Counted from the stretch's first letter, positions 22,186 to 32,721 are shown. The stretch is DNA of 64,000 nt from Sphingomonas sp. Leaf9 (GCF_001421355.1 NZ_LMKC01000004.1:248001-312000); one strand, 5' to 3'. Program-made: numbers and translations. Notes: generated by a model from the sequence alone, not told the origin.

Positions 22186-23652
22186 ATGCGGGTACGGATC
22201 GGTGCGGCGTTGGGCGTGTTGGCGATGCTGTCGGCATGCGGCGGGGGCGGTGGTGGCGGCGGCGGCGTGATCGGGGGCAGCCCGACACCGACCCCGACAT
22301 CGACCGGCACCCCGACGCCGACCCCCTCCACCACGGCGGGCTGTTCGCTGCGCGAGCGGCAGGACTGGGCCCTGGCGCAGCTGCGCGAATGGTATCTCTT
22401 CCCCGAAACGCTGCCGAGCAATCCGAACCCGGCGGCCTTTTCCACGGTCGACGACTATATCGATTCGCTGACCGCCACCGCGCGGGCGCAGCGCAAGGAC
22501 CGGTTCTTCACCTATCTGACGTCGATCAAGGAAGAGGACGCCTATTACAATTCGGGCGCGACCGCCGGGTTCGGCACCCGCTTCGCGCTCGACCAGACCG
22601 GGCGGCGGCTGTTCGTCATCGAATCGTTCGAAGGGGCCCCGGCGCTGAACGCCGGGATCGATCGCGGGACCGAAATCCTGCAGATCGGCACCTCGACCAG
22701 CAATCTGCGCAACGTGTCGGCGATCGTCGATGCGGAGGGGACCGCCGGGCTGAACACCGCGCTTGGCCCCGATACGCCGGGCACGGCGCGCGTGTTCCAG
22801 TTCCGCACGATCGACGGCACGACCACGACCGCGACGGTGACCAAGACCGACTTCTCGCTGCTGCCCGTCTCCACCCGCTATGGCGCCAAGGTGCTGAACG
22901 ATAACGGCAAGAAGGTCGGGTACATCAACCTGCGCACCTTCATCTCGTCCGCCGAGACGCCGCTCAAGAATGCCTTTGCCAATTTCCGGGCGCAGGGGAT
23001 CAGCGAGTTCATCATCGATTTCCGCTATAATGGCGGCGGCCTCATCAATGTCGCCGAGCTGATGGGCGACCTGCTGGGCGGGGGCAAGACGAGCAGCCAG
23101 GTGTATAGCTACACCACGTTCCGGCCCGAAAAGTCGTCCGAAAATACGGTCAAGTATTTCGCCCCGACCAACCAGTCGGTGACGCCGACCAAGATCGCCT
23201 TTATCGGCACCGGACGCACCGCATCGGCCAGCGAGCTCGTCATCAATGCGTTCGTGCCGTACCTCGGCACCAACATGGCGCTGATCGGCACCAACACCTA
23301 TGGCAAGCCGGTCGGGCAGATCGCGGTCGACAAGAAAGAGTGCGACGACCGGTTCCGGATCGTCGCGCTGGCGGTGCAGAATTCGGCGCGGTCGGCGGCC
23401 TATTATGACGGCCTCGCCGCGACGGTGCCCAATACGTGCCAGGCGAGCGACGACATCAGCTATCCGCTGGGCGACAATCGCGAGCAGTCGGTCGCCCGCG
23501 CGCTCGACTTCCTTGCCGGGCGGACCTGTTCGCGCATCTCGGCATCGACCGGGGCCAGCGCGCAGGCGGGCGAGGGGCGGTTCGACGAACGCGCCCTGCT
23601 GCAACCCGCCCGGCCGAGCACCGCACAGCGCGAGGTGCCGGGGTTGTTCTGA
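22186..23652 (+). CDS. S41 family C-terminal-processing-type peptidase, lipoprotein
   Basis: 488 aa. A lipoprotein signal peptide ends LAMLSAC, followed by a Gly run and a Pro/Thr linker (~residues 20-50). A degenerate PDZ-like region (AGFGTRFALDQTGRRLFVIESFEGAPALNAGIDRGTEIL) precedes the S41 core. In the core, DFRYNGGG and the nucleophile Ser in TGRTASASELVIN are visible. Such outer-membrane-anchored periplasmic proteases are common in Bacteroidetes and sphingomonads; substrates are unknown. The ATG at 22186, after GGAGTGGG, gives a proper signal peptide, whereas the upstream frame does not. Confidence 0.88.
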   Translation: MRVRIGAALGVLAMLSACGGGGGGGGGVIGGSPTPTPTSTGTPTPTPSTTAGCSLRERQDWALAQLREWYLFPETLPSNPNPAAFSTVDDYIDSLTATARAQRKDRFFTYLTSIKEEDAYYNSGATAGFGTRFALDQTGRRLFVIESFEGAPALNAGIDRGTEILQIGTSTSNLRNVSAIVDAEGTAGLNTALGPDTPGTARVFQFRTIDGTTTTATVTKTDFSLLPVSTRYGAKVLNDNGKKVGYINLRTFISSAETPLKNAFANFRAQGISEFIIDFRYNGGGLINVAELMGDLLGGGKTSSQVYSYTTFRPEKSSENTVKYFAPTNQSVTPTKIAFIGTGRTASASELVINAFVPYLGTNMALIGTNTYGKPVGQIAVDKKECDDRFRIVALAVQNSARSAAYYDGLAATVPNTCQASDDISYPLGDNREQSVARALDFLAGRTCSRISASTGASAQAGEGRFDERALLQPARPSTAQREVPGLF

Positions 23653-23661
23653 GGCATGCAG

Positions 23662-23773
23662 GCCGTTCGTGCTGAGTAGGGATTGAGCGAAGTCGAAAGC
23701 CCGTATCGAAGCGCCCGTAGCAGTCCTTCGATACGCCCTTTCGACAAGCTCAATGGCTACTCAGGACGAACGG
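23662..23773. repeat. Long imperfect inverted repeat, GTTCGT...CTGAGTAG type
   Basis: Outer arms CCGTTCGTGCTGAGTAG and CTACTCAGGACGAACGG, with inner arms around TCGAAG/CTTCGA and TTGAGCGAAGTCGAAA / TTTCGACAAGCTCAA, form a ~110-base hairpin-capable element after the S41 gene. It is related in motif to 9708-9795. It looks like a dispersed intergenic repeat family. Confidence 0.65.
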
Positions 23774-23818
23774 TAGTGCGTAAGGCCGCCCCAAGAACAT
23801 ACTGGGGAAGCGACCGCC

Positions 23819-24127
23819 ATGAGCGACGACGACTATATCTATGACGAGGCGAGCGGCGAGTGGGTGCCGGCGTCGCAGGTGACCGCTGCCGCACCGGCCG
23901 AGGACGGGGGCGTCGTCGTGCGCGATGCGGTGGGCAATGTGCTGGCCGATGGCGATCAGGTGACGCTGATCAAGGACCTGACTGTCAAGGGCGCAGGGCA
24001 GACGCTGAAGCGCGGCACGCTGATCAAATCGATCCGCCTGACCGGTGATGACCAGGAGATCGACTGCAAGTTCGACGGGATCAAGGGGCTGGTGCTGCGC
24101 GCCGAGTTCGTGCGCAAGCGGACATGA
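23819..24127 (+). CDS. PhnA/YjdM C-terminal-domain protein
   Basis: 102 aa. The C-terminal ~70 residues ([28 protein letters not shown]...[11 protein letters not shown]...[19 protein letters not shown]) match the PhnA_C SH3-like domain. The N-terminal zinc ribbon of classical YjdM is replaced by an acidic segment without cysteines ([19 protein letters not shown]). The historical name is alkylphosphonate utilization protein, but a role in phosphonate metabolism is not established. Its stop overlaps the ung start (ATGA), suggesting coupling. Confidence 0.8.
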   Translation: MSDDDYIYDEASGEWVPASQVTAAAPAEDGGVVVRDAVGNVLADGDQVTLIKDLTVKGAGQTLKRGTLIKSIRLTGDDQEIDCKFDGIKGLVLRAEFVRKRT

Positions 24128-24855
24128 TCCCCGCCGCGATCGACCCGAGCTGGGCCGAGGCGCTGGGGCCGGTGTTCGAGCAGCCGGCGATGGCTGCCCT
24201 GCGCGATTTCCTGAAGGCCGAGAAGGCGGCGGGGAAGCGCATCCTGCCGCACAGTGCCGACTGGTTCACCGCGCTGGCACTGACCCCGCTGGACCAAGTG
24301 CGGGTCGTGATTCTCGGGCAGGACCCCTATCACGGGCCGGGGCAGGCGCATGGCCTGTCCTTTTCGGTGCGGCCGGGGGTGGCGGTGCCGCCGTCGCTGC
24401 GCAACATCTACAAGGAGCTGCACAGCGACCTTGGCATCGTGCCGCCCGCCCACGGATTCCTTGAGCATTGGGCGCGGCAGGGTGTGCTGCTGCTGAACGC
24501 GGTGCTGACCGTCGAGCAGGGCCGCGCCGCCGCGCATGCCGGCAAGGGCTGGGAAGCGCTGACCGATGCGGTCGTCCATGCGGTGGCCGAACAGGGGCGG
24601 CCGAGCGTCTTCCTGCTATGGGGCGCGCATGCCCAGAAGAAGGCGGGGTTCGTGCGCGACGTGGCCGCCGGCGGCCGGCATCTGGTGCTGAAAAGCCGCC
24701 ACCCCTCCCCCCTGTCCGCGCATAGCGGCTGGTTCGGCAGCCGGCCGTTCAGTCAGGCGAACGCGTTTCTGGAGGCGCAGGGGCGCGGTGCGATCGACTG
24801 GGCGATCCCCCCGCTCGATACGCAGACGGAACCATCTGCGCGCCCAAACGATTGA
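24124..24855 (+). CDS. ung: Uracil-DNA glycosylase (family 1)
   Basis: 243 aa base-excision repair enzyme removing uracil from DNA. It has the catalytic water-activating loop [18 protein letters not shown] (~residues 60-77), a [11 protein letters not shown] block, [10 protein letters not shown] and the DNA-intercalation loop HPSPLSAH near residue 195. Full length for the family. Overlaps the PhnA-like gene by 4 bases. Confidence 0.96.
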   Translation: MIPAAIDPSWAEALGPVFEQPAMAALRDFLKAEKAAGKRILPHSADWFTALALTPLDQVRVVILGQDPYHGPGQAHGLSFSVRPGVAVPPSLRNIYKELHSDLGIVPPAHGFLEHWARQGVLLLNAVLTVEQGRAAAHAGKGWEALTDAVVHAVAEQGRPSVFLLWGAHAQKKAGFVRDVAAGGRHLVLKSRHPSPLSAHSGWFGSRPFSQANAFLEAQGRGAIDWAIPPLDTQTEPSARPND

Positions 24856-24899
24856 ACGGGCTTGTCCGCCACAGGGGCGGGATCAAAGAGGGAATTGCC

Positions 24900-25178
24900 A
24901 TGAAGACGATGATGACGGCGACCGGTCTGGCCGCGCTGATGCTGCTGGGTGCGTGCGGTGGCAATGCCGACGACAAGGCCGCCGCCAATATCGAGGCGAT
25001 GACCGAGAACAAGGCGGACGCGCTGGAAGACCAGGCCGACCTGACCAGCAACGAGCAGGTTTCGGACGCGCTGGAAGCGCAGGCATCGAACGTGCGTGAA
25101 ATGGGCGAAGACGCCGCCGACAAGGCCGACGACGACGACAACGCGCAGGTCGAGCAGGCTGTAAAGAACGCGATGTAA
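24900..25178 (+). CDS. Small lipoprotein, hypothetical
   Basis: 92 aa. A lipoprotein signal peptide (MKTMMTATGLAALMLLGAC) is followed by a highly acidic, Ala- and Asp-rich region with a likely coiled coil (DKAAANIEAMTENKADALEDQADL...). Ribosome binding site AAAGAGGGA lies upstream of the ATG at 24900. Similar small Ala/Asp-rich lipoproteins are common in sphingomonads and have no known function. A terminator follows. Confidence 0.7.
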   Translation: MKTMMTATGLAALMLLGACGGNADDKAAANIEAMTENKADALEDQADLTSNEQVSDALEAQASNVREMGEDAADKADDDDNAQVEQAVKNAM

Positions 25179-25207
25179 TTCGCGCCTTACGGCATTACGG
25201 ACCAGAA

Positions 25208-25242
25208 GGGGCGCTGCGTGGGAACCACGCGGCGCCCTTTTT
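25208..25242 (+). terminator. Rho-independent terminator
   Basis: A strong GC stem (GGGCGCTGCGTGG / CCACGCGGCGCCC) with a 3-4 base loop is followed by TTTTT. It lies 30 bases after the small lipoprotein gene. Confidence 0.9.
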
Positions 25243-25319
25243 GCGTGTGGGCGCACGTTTCGTCACCGCGAAGGCGATGCCGCCCTGGCGAGTGTCGCGG
25301 AGGCGACCGCCCCCGCCCC

Positions 25320-25405
25320 GTGCCCCCGCATGCGCGGGGGTATGCCGAATGCCGAGTCCTCACGCCGACACCGCGCGTCACCCCGGCGCAGGCTGGGGTG
25401 ACGCC
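25320..25405. repeat. Short intergenic palindromes (GCGGGGGT and GTCACCCC types)
   Basis: A CCCCCGC...GCGGGGG palindrome at ~25322-25343 and a GTCACCCCGG...GGGGTGAC palindrome at ~25378-25400 lie in the ~275-base gap before the next gene. The same motif types recur at 29926-30005, 58553-58580 and 60015-60040. They look like REP-like elements; no gene is visible here. Confidence 0.55.
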
Positions 25406-25454
25406 CGTCGATAAAGGCGATGATCCCGCTCCGGCGTTCCAAAGTTCACAAAGT

Positions 25455-26366
25455 TCACACTCGCCGCTTGGCGCGACGCGCGCGGCGGTTGGGTTGTGGT
25501 TTGGGGCGGGGCACGACGATGCCGCGCTTGGCGAGTTCGAGTTCGACCTCGAACGCCGTGCCCAAGGGGCCGGGTTCGGGGATGTAGAGGTCGTCCTGCG
25601 CCGCCAGTGCGGCGGCAAGGGCATCGTGGAGCGGCGGTTCGTGCCGGTAGGGCGCGGGCACCGGTTCGGCGCGGTGATCGGGGTCGAGCCAGTGGGGCAG
25701 CCGGCCGTCGCTCAGGTCGGCGACCTCGATCGCGACGTCGAGATCGGCGGGAGCCATCAGCTTGTCCGGTTCGGGCGGGGTCGCGGGGGTGAGCGCGTCT
25801 AGCGCCTCGGCGACGCTGGGAGCCGGGGCGGGCGGCGGTGCCTCCGCCTCGTCGCGTGCCGGGCGGCGGCGATATTGCCTGCCGTAGCGGTCGGGATAAT
25901 GGGCGGCGAGCAGGAACATGAGCATCCGGTCGCCGGGGCGATGGCGCGACCCGATGCGGCGGCCATCGGCATCGAGCACCGGTTCGACGGTGCCGTTGAT
26001 CGCGCGGTCGAACGCGACATCGACCAGCATCCCCACGGCTTGCGCGACGGCCGCATCCCACGCGCGCGCGAACGCCTCGCCACCGGGCGAGCGGCGCAGG
26101 CGATAGGCGCTGCTGGCCGACATATGGACGGCGCGCGCCGCTTCGGCGACCGACCCGCCATCGGCGAGCGCCTCGATAAAGTCGCGTTGCTTGCTGTCCG
26201 ACCAGCCATCGGCACGCGGTTTGCGGCGGACGGGGACCCATTGATAGTCGGCGGGGTCATAGCCGTTGGCGTCGAGATACGGCGTCTCGGACGGAACGGT
26301 CAGGTTCGAGGGGTCGAGCGCCTTAGGCGCGGGCGAAGGCTCCGGGAGCTGGGGGTCATTGCGCAT
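25455..26366 (-). CDS. Hypothetical protein with N-terminal HTH
   Basis: 303 aa. After a Pro-rich start, residues ~45-95 (GWSDSKQRDFIEALADGGSVAEAARAVHMSASSAYRLRRSPGGEAFARAWDAA) form a helix-turn-helix like that of phage terminase small subunits or resolvases. The rest is Pro- and Asp-rich, ending in a very basic tail (RPKPQPNRRARRAKRR). Proteins of this layout recur in sphingomonad chromosomes with no assigned role. The start is uncertain: ATG at 26366 chosen, TTG at 26435 possible. Its right neighbour is an AT-rich insert. Confidence 0.65.
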   Translation of the reverse strand: MRNDPQLPEPSPAPKALDPSNLTVPSETPYLDANGYDPADYQWVPVRRKPRADGWSDSKQRDFIEALADGGSVAEAARAVHMSASSAYRLRRSPGGEAFARAWDAAVAQAVGMLVDVAFDRAINGTVEPVLDADGRRIGSRHRPGDRMLMFLLAAHYPDRYGRQYRRRPARDEAEAPPPAPAPSVAEALDALTPATPPEPDKLMAPADLDVAIEVADLSDGRLPHWLDPDHRAEPVPAPYRHEPPLHDALAAALAAQDDLYIPEPGPLGTAFEVELELAKRGIVVPRPKPQPNRRARRAKRRV

Positions 26367-26484
26367 GGGCGGGAGGGGAACATATTGGGAACTTGTAGGA
26401 CAGTGGTTTTGGGGGTGGTTGGCATTGAACGCCAATAAATAAATAATTTGGGATGTCAGAAACGGAGAGGCGCGACGAAATCTA

Positions 26485-27069
26485 TCATGACATAGCCCTA
26501 AACCAATCTTTGACTGTCAATAGTAGACGATCAACTTCATCCGCAGCTAGAGGACTACAATGAGCAATAGGACCTCGCAGCAAATTTAGACTACTCATAA
26601 TTCTTTCTACCGCCCTCTTGCTTGAAAATATCGCACCAAATACATCCCAGTTCGAAGTCATTATCACCGACAATTCTCCGAAGTTGGTATAATCAAGTTG
26701 CCTGTCGGATCTCTGGCTGAATCCGCTATCGACTTCGCGTTGAATACGTGAGGCAACTTCTGCGACAATACGCTCTGGTACCGATGCTCCCCACCAATTG
26801 GTGCCGGATTTATCGACTAAGGTTCTAGTTATTAGCTGACGAATTGACTGCTCTAAGCAGTAAAAAAGCTCGTAATGAGCTGCCATTTCGGCTGCTTGCT
26901 TGCGGACCTGCAAATCAAATTGCGGATAATATCCCGACGGATCGCTTTCACTGGAAGGTATATGCCCTAGCGACAAACCGTATCGCCGCTCTATTGCGGA
27001 CAGTTCGTCTGATATCTGAAACCCAGACATCCCAAACGATCGTATATGGTGATCGGCCTTAGACATCAT
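26485..27069 (-). CDS. Swt1-type HEPN domain protein (putative RNase toxin)
   Basis: 194 aa. Residues ~60-190 show the Swt1-like HEPN pattern: a helical segment with LFYCLEQSIRQLI, then WWGASVPERIVAEVASRIQRE, DYTNFGELSVIMTSNWDVF and SLNLLRGPIAHCSPL. The last contains the R-x4-H motif (RGPIAH) that forms the HEPN RNase active site. HEPN proteins are typical metal-independent RNases of toxin-antitoxin and defence loci. Its start overlaps the DUF5343 stop by 11 bases. Base composition is much more AT-rich than the chromosome, a sign of recent acquisition. Substrate unknown. Confidence 0.75.
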   Translation of the reverse strand: MMSKADHHIRSFGMSGFQISDELSAIERRYGLSLGHIPSSESDPSGYYPQFDLQVRKQAAEMAAHYELFYCLEQSIRQLITRTLVDKSGTNWWGASVPERIVAEVASRIQREVDSGFSQRSDRQLDYTNFGELSVIMTSNWDVFGAIFSSKRAVERIMSSLNLLRGPIAHCSPLAADEVDRLLLTVKDWFRAMS

Positions 27070-27715
27070 CGCTTGACAACAGATTCTGCTTCAAACTTTT
27101 GAATATCGCATTGAATACTGCAATATCAGTTGTTGCGGGCAGGTTTAGGTTAATATTGTAACCTAAACTCAGTCCGATTGGGGCGCTGCCACTAGAGGTC
27201 GAGTGCTTCGCTGAGCTGCTAATCTGGCTAGGCATCATAGTTGGCATGTCTTCGAATATACCGGACATGTCCCGATCATCGTCCAAAACCTTGCTAAAAT
27301 TAGCAAAAGATTTCATTGCCTTGAAGCATGAAAGTATATACGAAGCTACACTAGAGTCTGCAGCCTGACCAGTCTCTTCGATAATTATGCCCTTGATATC
27401 CTTATCGGATAACTCATGAGCATACTCATTCCGCTTATAAAGCGCAGCATATCCTAGGCGTATACTTTCAGCCGCTGCTTGCCCACGCGTCGCCTCGTTT
27501 CTGAACTTCTTATATATCGCCGTAGGCGTACCGTCTGTATTTGCAAATCCAACCTTCTTCAGGAAGGAAGTCATTTGATCACCCGAACCACCTGGAATCT
27601 TCAAAATTGTTTTTACGAAATTTCCGGTAACTGCATCCGGTGTCGGAGCAGCCGCTATCGCGTTCAGAGCTTTGGTCACGTTACCAGCTGATGTGACGTA
27701 AGGAAGATTTGCCAT
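27059..27715 (-). CDS. DUF5343 family protein
   Basis: 218 aa. The N-terminal ~150 residues match DUF5343 in pattern: LPYVTSAGNVTKALNAI, then FLKKVGFANTDGTPTAIYKKFRNE and the later NEYAHELSDKDIKGIIIEETG and FKAMKSFANFS. The pattern suggests a winged-helix-like fold. A ~60-residue tail ending in a Ser-rich segment and VFNAIFKSLKQNLL follows. Gene order DUF5343 then HEPN, with overlapping reading frames, implies one unit in which DUF5343 may control or target the HEPN RNase (inference). The ATG at 27715 follows AAGGGG; an upstream extension is unlikely. AT-rich like its partner. Confidence 0.75.
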   Translation of the reverse strand: MANLPYVTSAGNVTKALNAIAAAPTPDAVTGNFVKTILKIPGGSGDQMTSFLKKVGFANTDGTPTAIYKKFRNEATRGQAAAESIRLGYAALYKRNEYAHELSDKDIKGIIIEETGQAADSSVASYILSCFKAMKSFANFSKVLDDDRDMSGIFEDMPTMMPSQISSSAKHSTSSGSAPIGLSLGYNINLNLPATTDIAVFNAIFKSLKQNLLSSDDV

Positions 27716-27811
27716 CAACATCCCCTTTTCGTCTGAATGGTATTTACGTTCTTTCCATAAGTAAACCGCGCTCGGGGTGCGGATCGTGGTTGAAGTCTTC
27801 GGCAAGATTCA

Positions 27812-27847
27812 GCCACCCCCCTCCCCGCACAGCGGGGAGGAGTTTAG
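27812..27847. repeat. Partial copy of the CCCCCTCCCCGC repeat
   Basis: A short CCACCCCCCTCCCCGCACAGCGGGGAGG palindrome matches one arm of the repeats at 115-245 and 14072-14194. It marks the right-hand border of the AT-rich DUF5343/HEPN insert, next to the thiC stop. Confidence 0.5.
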
Positions 27848-27853
27848 GCCACC

Positions 27854-29876
<2,023 letters not shown>

Positions 29877-29925
29877 TGGTTGTAGGCGGGTTGCGGGTGG
29901 GCGTCAAAGTGTTGGTGCCGTACCC

Positions 29926-30005
29926 CCGCGGAGGCGGGGGTCCAGAGCCAGGCAAACTGCCGTCGGTGCCTGTGACCCTGGGCCCCCGCCTGCGCGGGGG
30001 CACGG
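29926..30005. repeat. Paired CCCCCGC/GCGGGGG palindromes
   Basis: Two palindromic units, around CCCCCGCGGAGGCGGGGGT and CCCCCGCCTGCGCGGGGGC, face each other ~45 bases apart between the riboswitch leader and the dinB stop. They are of the same type as the 25322 element. Confidence 0.55.
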
Positions 30006-30018
30006 GCCGGGCGGGTCA

Positions 30019-31107
30019 CTACAACAGGTCGAGCTGGCCGCTCGGCGGCTCCTCCGCGCCGAAGCCGGCCATCGTCACGCCGACCAGCCGGAGGCCGGTG
30101 CGCAACGGGTAGAGCGTCGCGATCAGGCTGCGGGCGGTGGCGTGGAGCGTCGCGCGGTCGCGGACGGGGTGGGCAAGCGTGCGGCTGCGCGTCACGATGC
30201 GGAAGTCTGCGTACTTCGCCTTTACCGTCACGGTGCGGCCGTGCTGGCCGGTCTTTTCGACCCACTCCCACACGTCGTCGGCCATCGCCAGTACCCGCTC
30301 CTCGATCGATTCGGGGTCGGTCAGGTCGCTGTGGAAGGTGGTTTCGGAGCCGGACGACTTGCGCACGCGGTTGGGGCGCACCGGGCGATCGTCCTGTGCG
30401 CGGGCGATGCCGTGGTACCAGCCGCCCGCCTTGCCGAAGGTGCGCTGCAGGTCGGGGAGGCTCCACGCGGCGAGGTCGGCGCCGGTGCGGATGCCGAGTG
30501 CCTCCATCCGCTCGACCGTTTTCGGGCCGATGCCGTGGAACTTGCCGACCGGCAGCGACGCGACGACGCGCGGGCCGGCTTTCACGGGGATCACGAACTG
30601 GCCGTTGGGCTTGTTCATGTCGGAGGCGAGTTTGGCGAGGAACTTGTTGTAGCTGATGCCGGCAGACGCGGTGAGGCCGGTGACGGCGAGGATGCGGGCG
30701 CGGATCTCCTCGGCGGTCGCGGTGGCGCTGGGCAGGTTGCGGCGGTTTTCGGTGACGTCGAGATAGGCTTCGTCGAGCGACAGCGGCTCGACCAGATCGG
30801 TATAGTCGAGGAAGATTTCGCGAATCTGCTGGCTGACCGCCTTGTACACTTCGAAGCGGGGGCGGACGAAGATCAGGTCGGGACAGCGGCGGATCGCGGT
30901 GACCGAGGGCATGGCGGAGCGCACGCCGAACACGCGCGCTTCGTAGGAGGCGGCGGCGACCACCCCGCGCCCGCTCGACCCGCCGACGGCCACGGGTTTG
31001 CCCTTCAGCTCGGGGGCATCACGCTGTTCGACCGACGCGAAGAAGGCGTCCATGTCTACATGAATTATCTTGCGGTTGGCTGGGGCTGGCTGCTGCTTGT
31101 AAAACAA
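30019..31107 (-). CDS. dinB: DNA polymerase IV (DinB) with element-derived N-terminus
   Basis: 362 aa Y-family lesion-bypass polymerase. It has the palm motif [16 protein letters not shown] with the metal-binding Asp, the second catalytic block PLSLDEAYLDVT, the thumb SAGISYNKFLAKLASD and the C-terminal little-finger domain. The first ~16 codons (MFYKQQPAPANRKIIH) come from the integrated element: bases left of 31056 are host and bases right are element. [10 protein letters not shown] is retained through synonymous codons. The only in-frame start is TTG at 31107, with AAGG upstream and a TGA just before. The native start is stranded at 58370-58432. Confidence 0.92.
   Translation of the reverse strand: MFYKQQPAPANRKIIHVDMDAFFASVEQRDAPELKGKPVAVGGSSGRGVVAAASYEARVFGVRSAMPSVTAIRRCPDLIFVRPRFEVYKAVSQQIREIFLDYTDLVEPLSLDEAYLDVTENRRNLPSATATAEEIRARILAVTGLTASAGISYNKFLAKLASDMNKPNGQFVIPVKAGPRVVASLPVGKFHGIGPKTVERMEALGIRTGADLAAWSLPDLQRTFGKAGGWYHGIARAQDDRPVRPNRVRKSSGSETTFHSDLTDPESIEERVLAMADDVWEWVEKTGQHGRTVTVKAKYADFRIVTRSRTLAHPVRDRATLHATARSLIATLYPLRTGLRLVGVTMAGFGAEEPPSGQLDLL
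31041..31056. repeat. Left attachment core (attL) in dinB
   Basis: 16 bases, AGAAGGCGTCCATGTC, identical to 58384-58399. Similarity continues to the right for ~22 more bases with four substitutions, all silent in the dinB frame. The strand exchange by the adjacent integrase most likely falls in or next to this core. Confidence 0.85.
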
Positions 31108-31171
31108 CGACTTAGACCTTCAGCTCCGTTGGCCGCCGTGGGGCGAAACACCCCATACCTTGCTGCATCAA

Positions 31172-31190
31172 GATTACCTGACGATTGCTC
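31172..31190 (+). repeat. Left copy of subterminal 19-base repeat
   Basis: GATTACCTGACGATTGCTC differs at only two positions from 58287-58305 near the other end of the element, in the same orientation. It partly overlaps the integrase leader and includes CCTGA...TCAGG dyad symmetry. It is a candidate arm-type binding site for the integrase or excisionase. Confidence 0.5.
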
Positions 31191-31201
31191 AGGATGCCAG
31201 C

Positions 31202-32590
31202 GTGAACAAGAACAAACCCCGAATCCACATCACCGTGAACAGCGTGCGGGCCCTCCGCCCGTCGCCCCCGAACAAGAAGCATTTCGACTGGGACGATGAG
31301 GTCCGGGGGTTCGGCGCATACCGGACATCACGTGGCGTCGTCGTCTTCGTCTATCAATACCGCATGCCGCACCAGCCGGCGCGTCGCGCGAAGATCGGCG
31401 AGTTCGGCGACCTGACGCCGGCGCAGGCCAGGGACATCGCCAGGACGTGGGCCGTGGAGCGTCGGCAGGACCGCGACCCGGTGGAGGAACGCAAGCGCAA
31501 GGCCCGCGAGGTGGAGGCCGCGAAGAGCCTGAAGCTGGCCATCTACGTCGACAACTACATCCAGCGCCGCAAGACTGAGGGGAAGCCACTGACCAAACAG
31601 CACGAGCGCATCGTGCGCGACGACATCGGCGGCCTCATGCCCGAAGTGCGCATCGACCGCATGACGGCCAGCGACATCGACGACTTCCTGGAACGTCTGC
31701 AGCAGAGATCGAAGTCCGCGCGGATCTGGGGACTGGTGTACCTGAAGGTCATCCTCAACGACGCCAAGGCGCGGGGGCACATCGCGGTATCGCCGGCCGA
31801 CAGCTTCAAGCTACCGCCGCGCGCCGAGCGTGATCGTGTTCTCAAAACCGACGAAATCCAGCGCTTCCTTGAAGCAGCCTACGACATGGATGACGGGCAC
31901 GGGACGGTGTTGGAGGTGTTGCTCCGGACGATGCGCCGCCGGGAGGAGATCGCGGGCATGTCGTGGGAGGAGATAGACCAGGACAGCTGGGTCTGGACCA
32001 TTCCCGCCGAGCGCATGAAGAGCAAGCGCGAGTACGTGATGGATCTGCCGATGCAGGTCAGGGCGATTCTCGAGCAGCAGCAGCCCGATCCTCGTAAAAG
32101 GACCGGATGGGTGTTCACTCATGACGGCAAACGATCGATCACCATCGGTACGCAGTCGAAGGACTCGATCGATGCCCACATCCAACGCCGAATGGAATGC
32201 GCAGTAGCGGAGGGAAGGTCACCGCGCCGCATGGAGCACTGGACCATCCACGATCTCCGGACGACCGCCGGTACCCACTGCGGGGACGCCCCGCTCTCGA
32301 TCCGCGAGGAGATCATCGAACTCTGCCTCGCCCATGCCACACCGAAGAATCGGAAGAGCAAGTATCAGCGCGGAGAGAAGCGGGCGCTGACGAAGCCGGC
32401 CTTCATCGCGTGGAACGATCACCTCGACCAGCTGATGGAGAGGTCCGACGCCTGGCCGGGCGGCCGGGACATTCCGCCGATGCCGTACGGCGAGATCAAG
32501 CGTCGCCAGCTTGATCTCCGGCGCGACTGGCCCAGTAGGCCGCGGCCGCAACGGAAGGCCGGGGAGAAGAAGGGAACGATGGATGAATGA
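31202..32590 (+). CDS. Tyrosine-type site-specific integrase
   Basis: 462 aa recombinase with an N-terminal DUF4102-like arm-binding region (~10-100: NSVRALRPSPP, DWDDEVRGFGAYR, GEFGDLTPAQARDIARTW), a SAM-like core-binding domain (~105-210) and a catalytic domain. Box I Arg lies in TMRRREEIAGMSWEEI, box II in HWTIHDLRTTAGTH, and LAHAT with the probable nucleophile Tyr in SKYQR follows. GTG at 31202 is preferred because AGGA lies 7 bases upstream; a TTG at 31160 would add 14 residues. It is transcribed away from dinB. Confidence 0.9.
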   Translation: MNKNKPRIHITVNSVRALRPSPPNKKHFDWDDEVRGFGAYRTSRGVVVFVYQYRMPHQPARRAKIGEFGDLTPAQARDIARTWAVERRQDRDPVEERKRKAREVEAAKSLKLAIYVDNYIQRRKTEGKPLTKQHERIVRDDIGGLMPEVRIDRMTASDIDDFLERLQQRSKSARIWGLVYLKVILNDAKARGHIAVSPADSFKLPPRAERDRVLKTDEIQRFLEAAYDMDDGHGTVLEVLLRTMRRREEIAGMSWEEIDQDSWVWTIPAERMKSKREYVMDLPMQVRAILEQQQPDPRKRTGWVFTHDGKRSITIGTQSKDSIDAHIQRRMECAVAEGRSPRRMEHWTIHDLRTTAGTHCGDAPLSIREEIIELCLAHATPKNRKSKYQRGEKRALTKPAFIAWNDHLDQLMERSDAWPGGRDIPPMPYGEIKRRQLDLRRDWPSRPRPQRKAGEKKGTMDE

Positions 32591-32721
32591 TGGGAAGGGG
32601 TTGCGTACGTAGCCGTCGTCTTCGATGATCCTGATCTCGTATCCGTCGGCCTGACGTCCGCATCGTGATCGAATGAGGAAACACCCGCGGCCCAGATGCC
32701 GCGAGTGGACGGAGTTGTGGC

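Noticed and set aside
25455-26366. Terminase small subunit marking a prophage
   Set aside because: The HTH resembles that family, but no large terminase, portal or other phage gene is nearby. The protein has a long low-complexity C-terminus.
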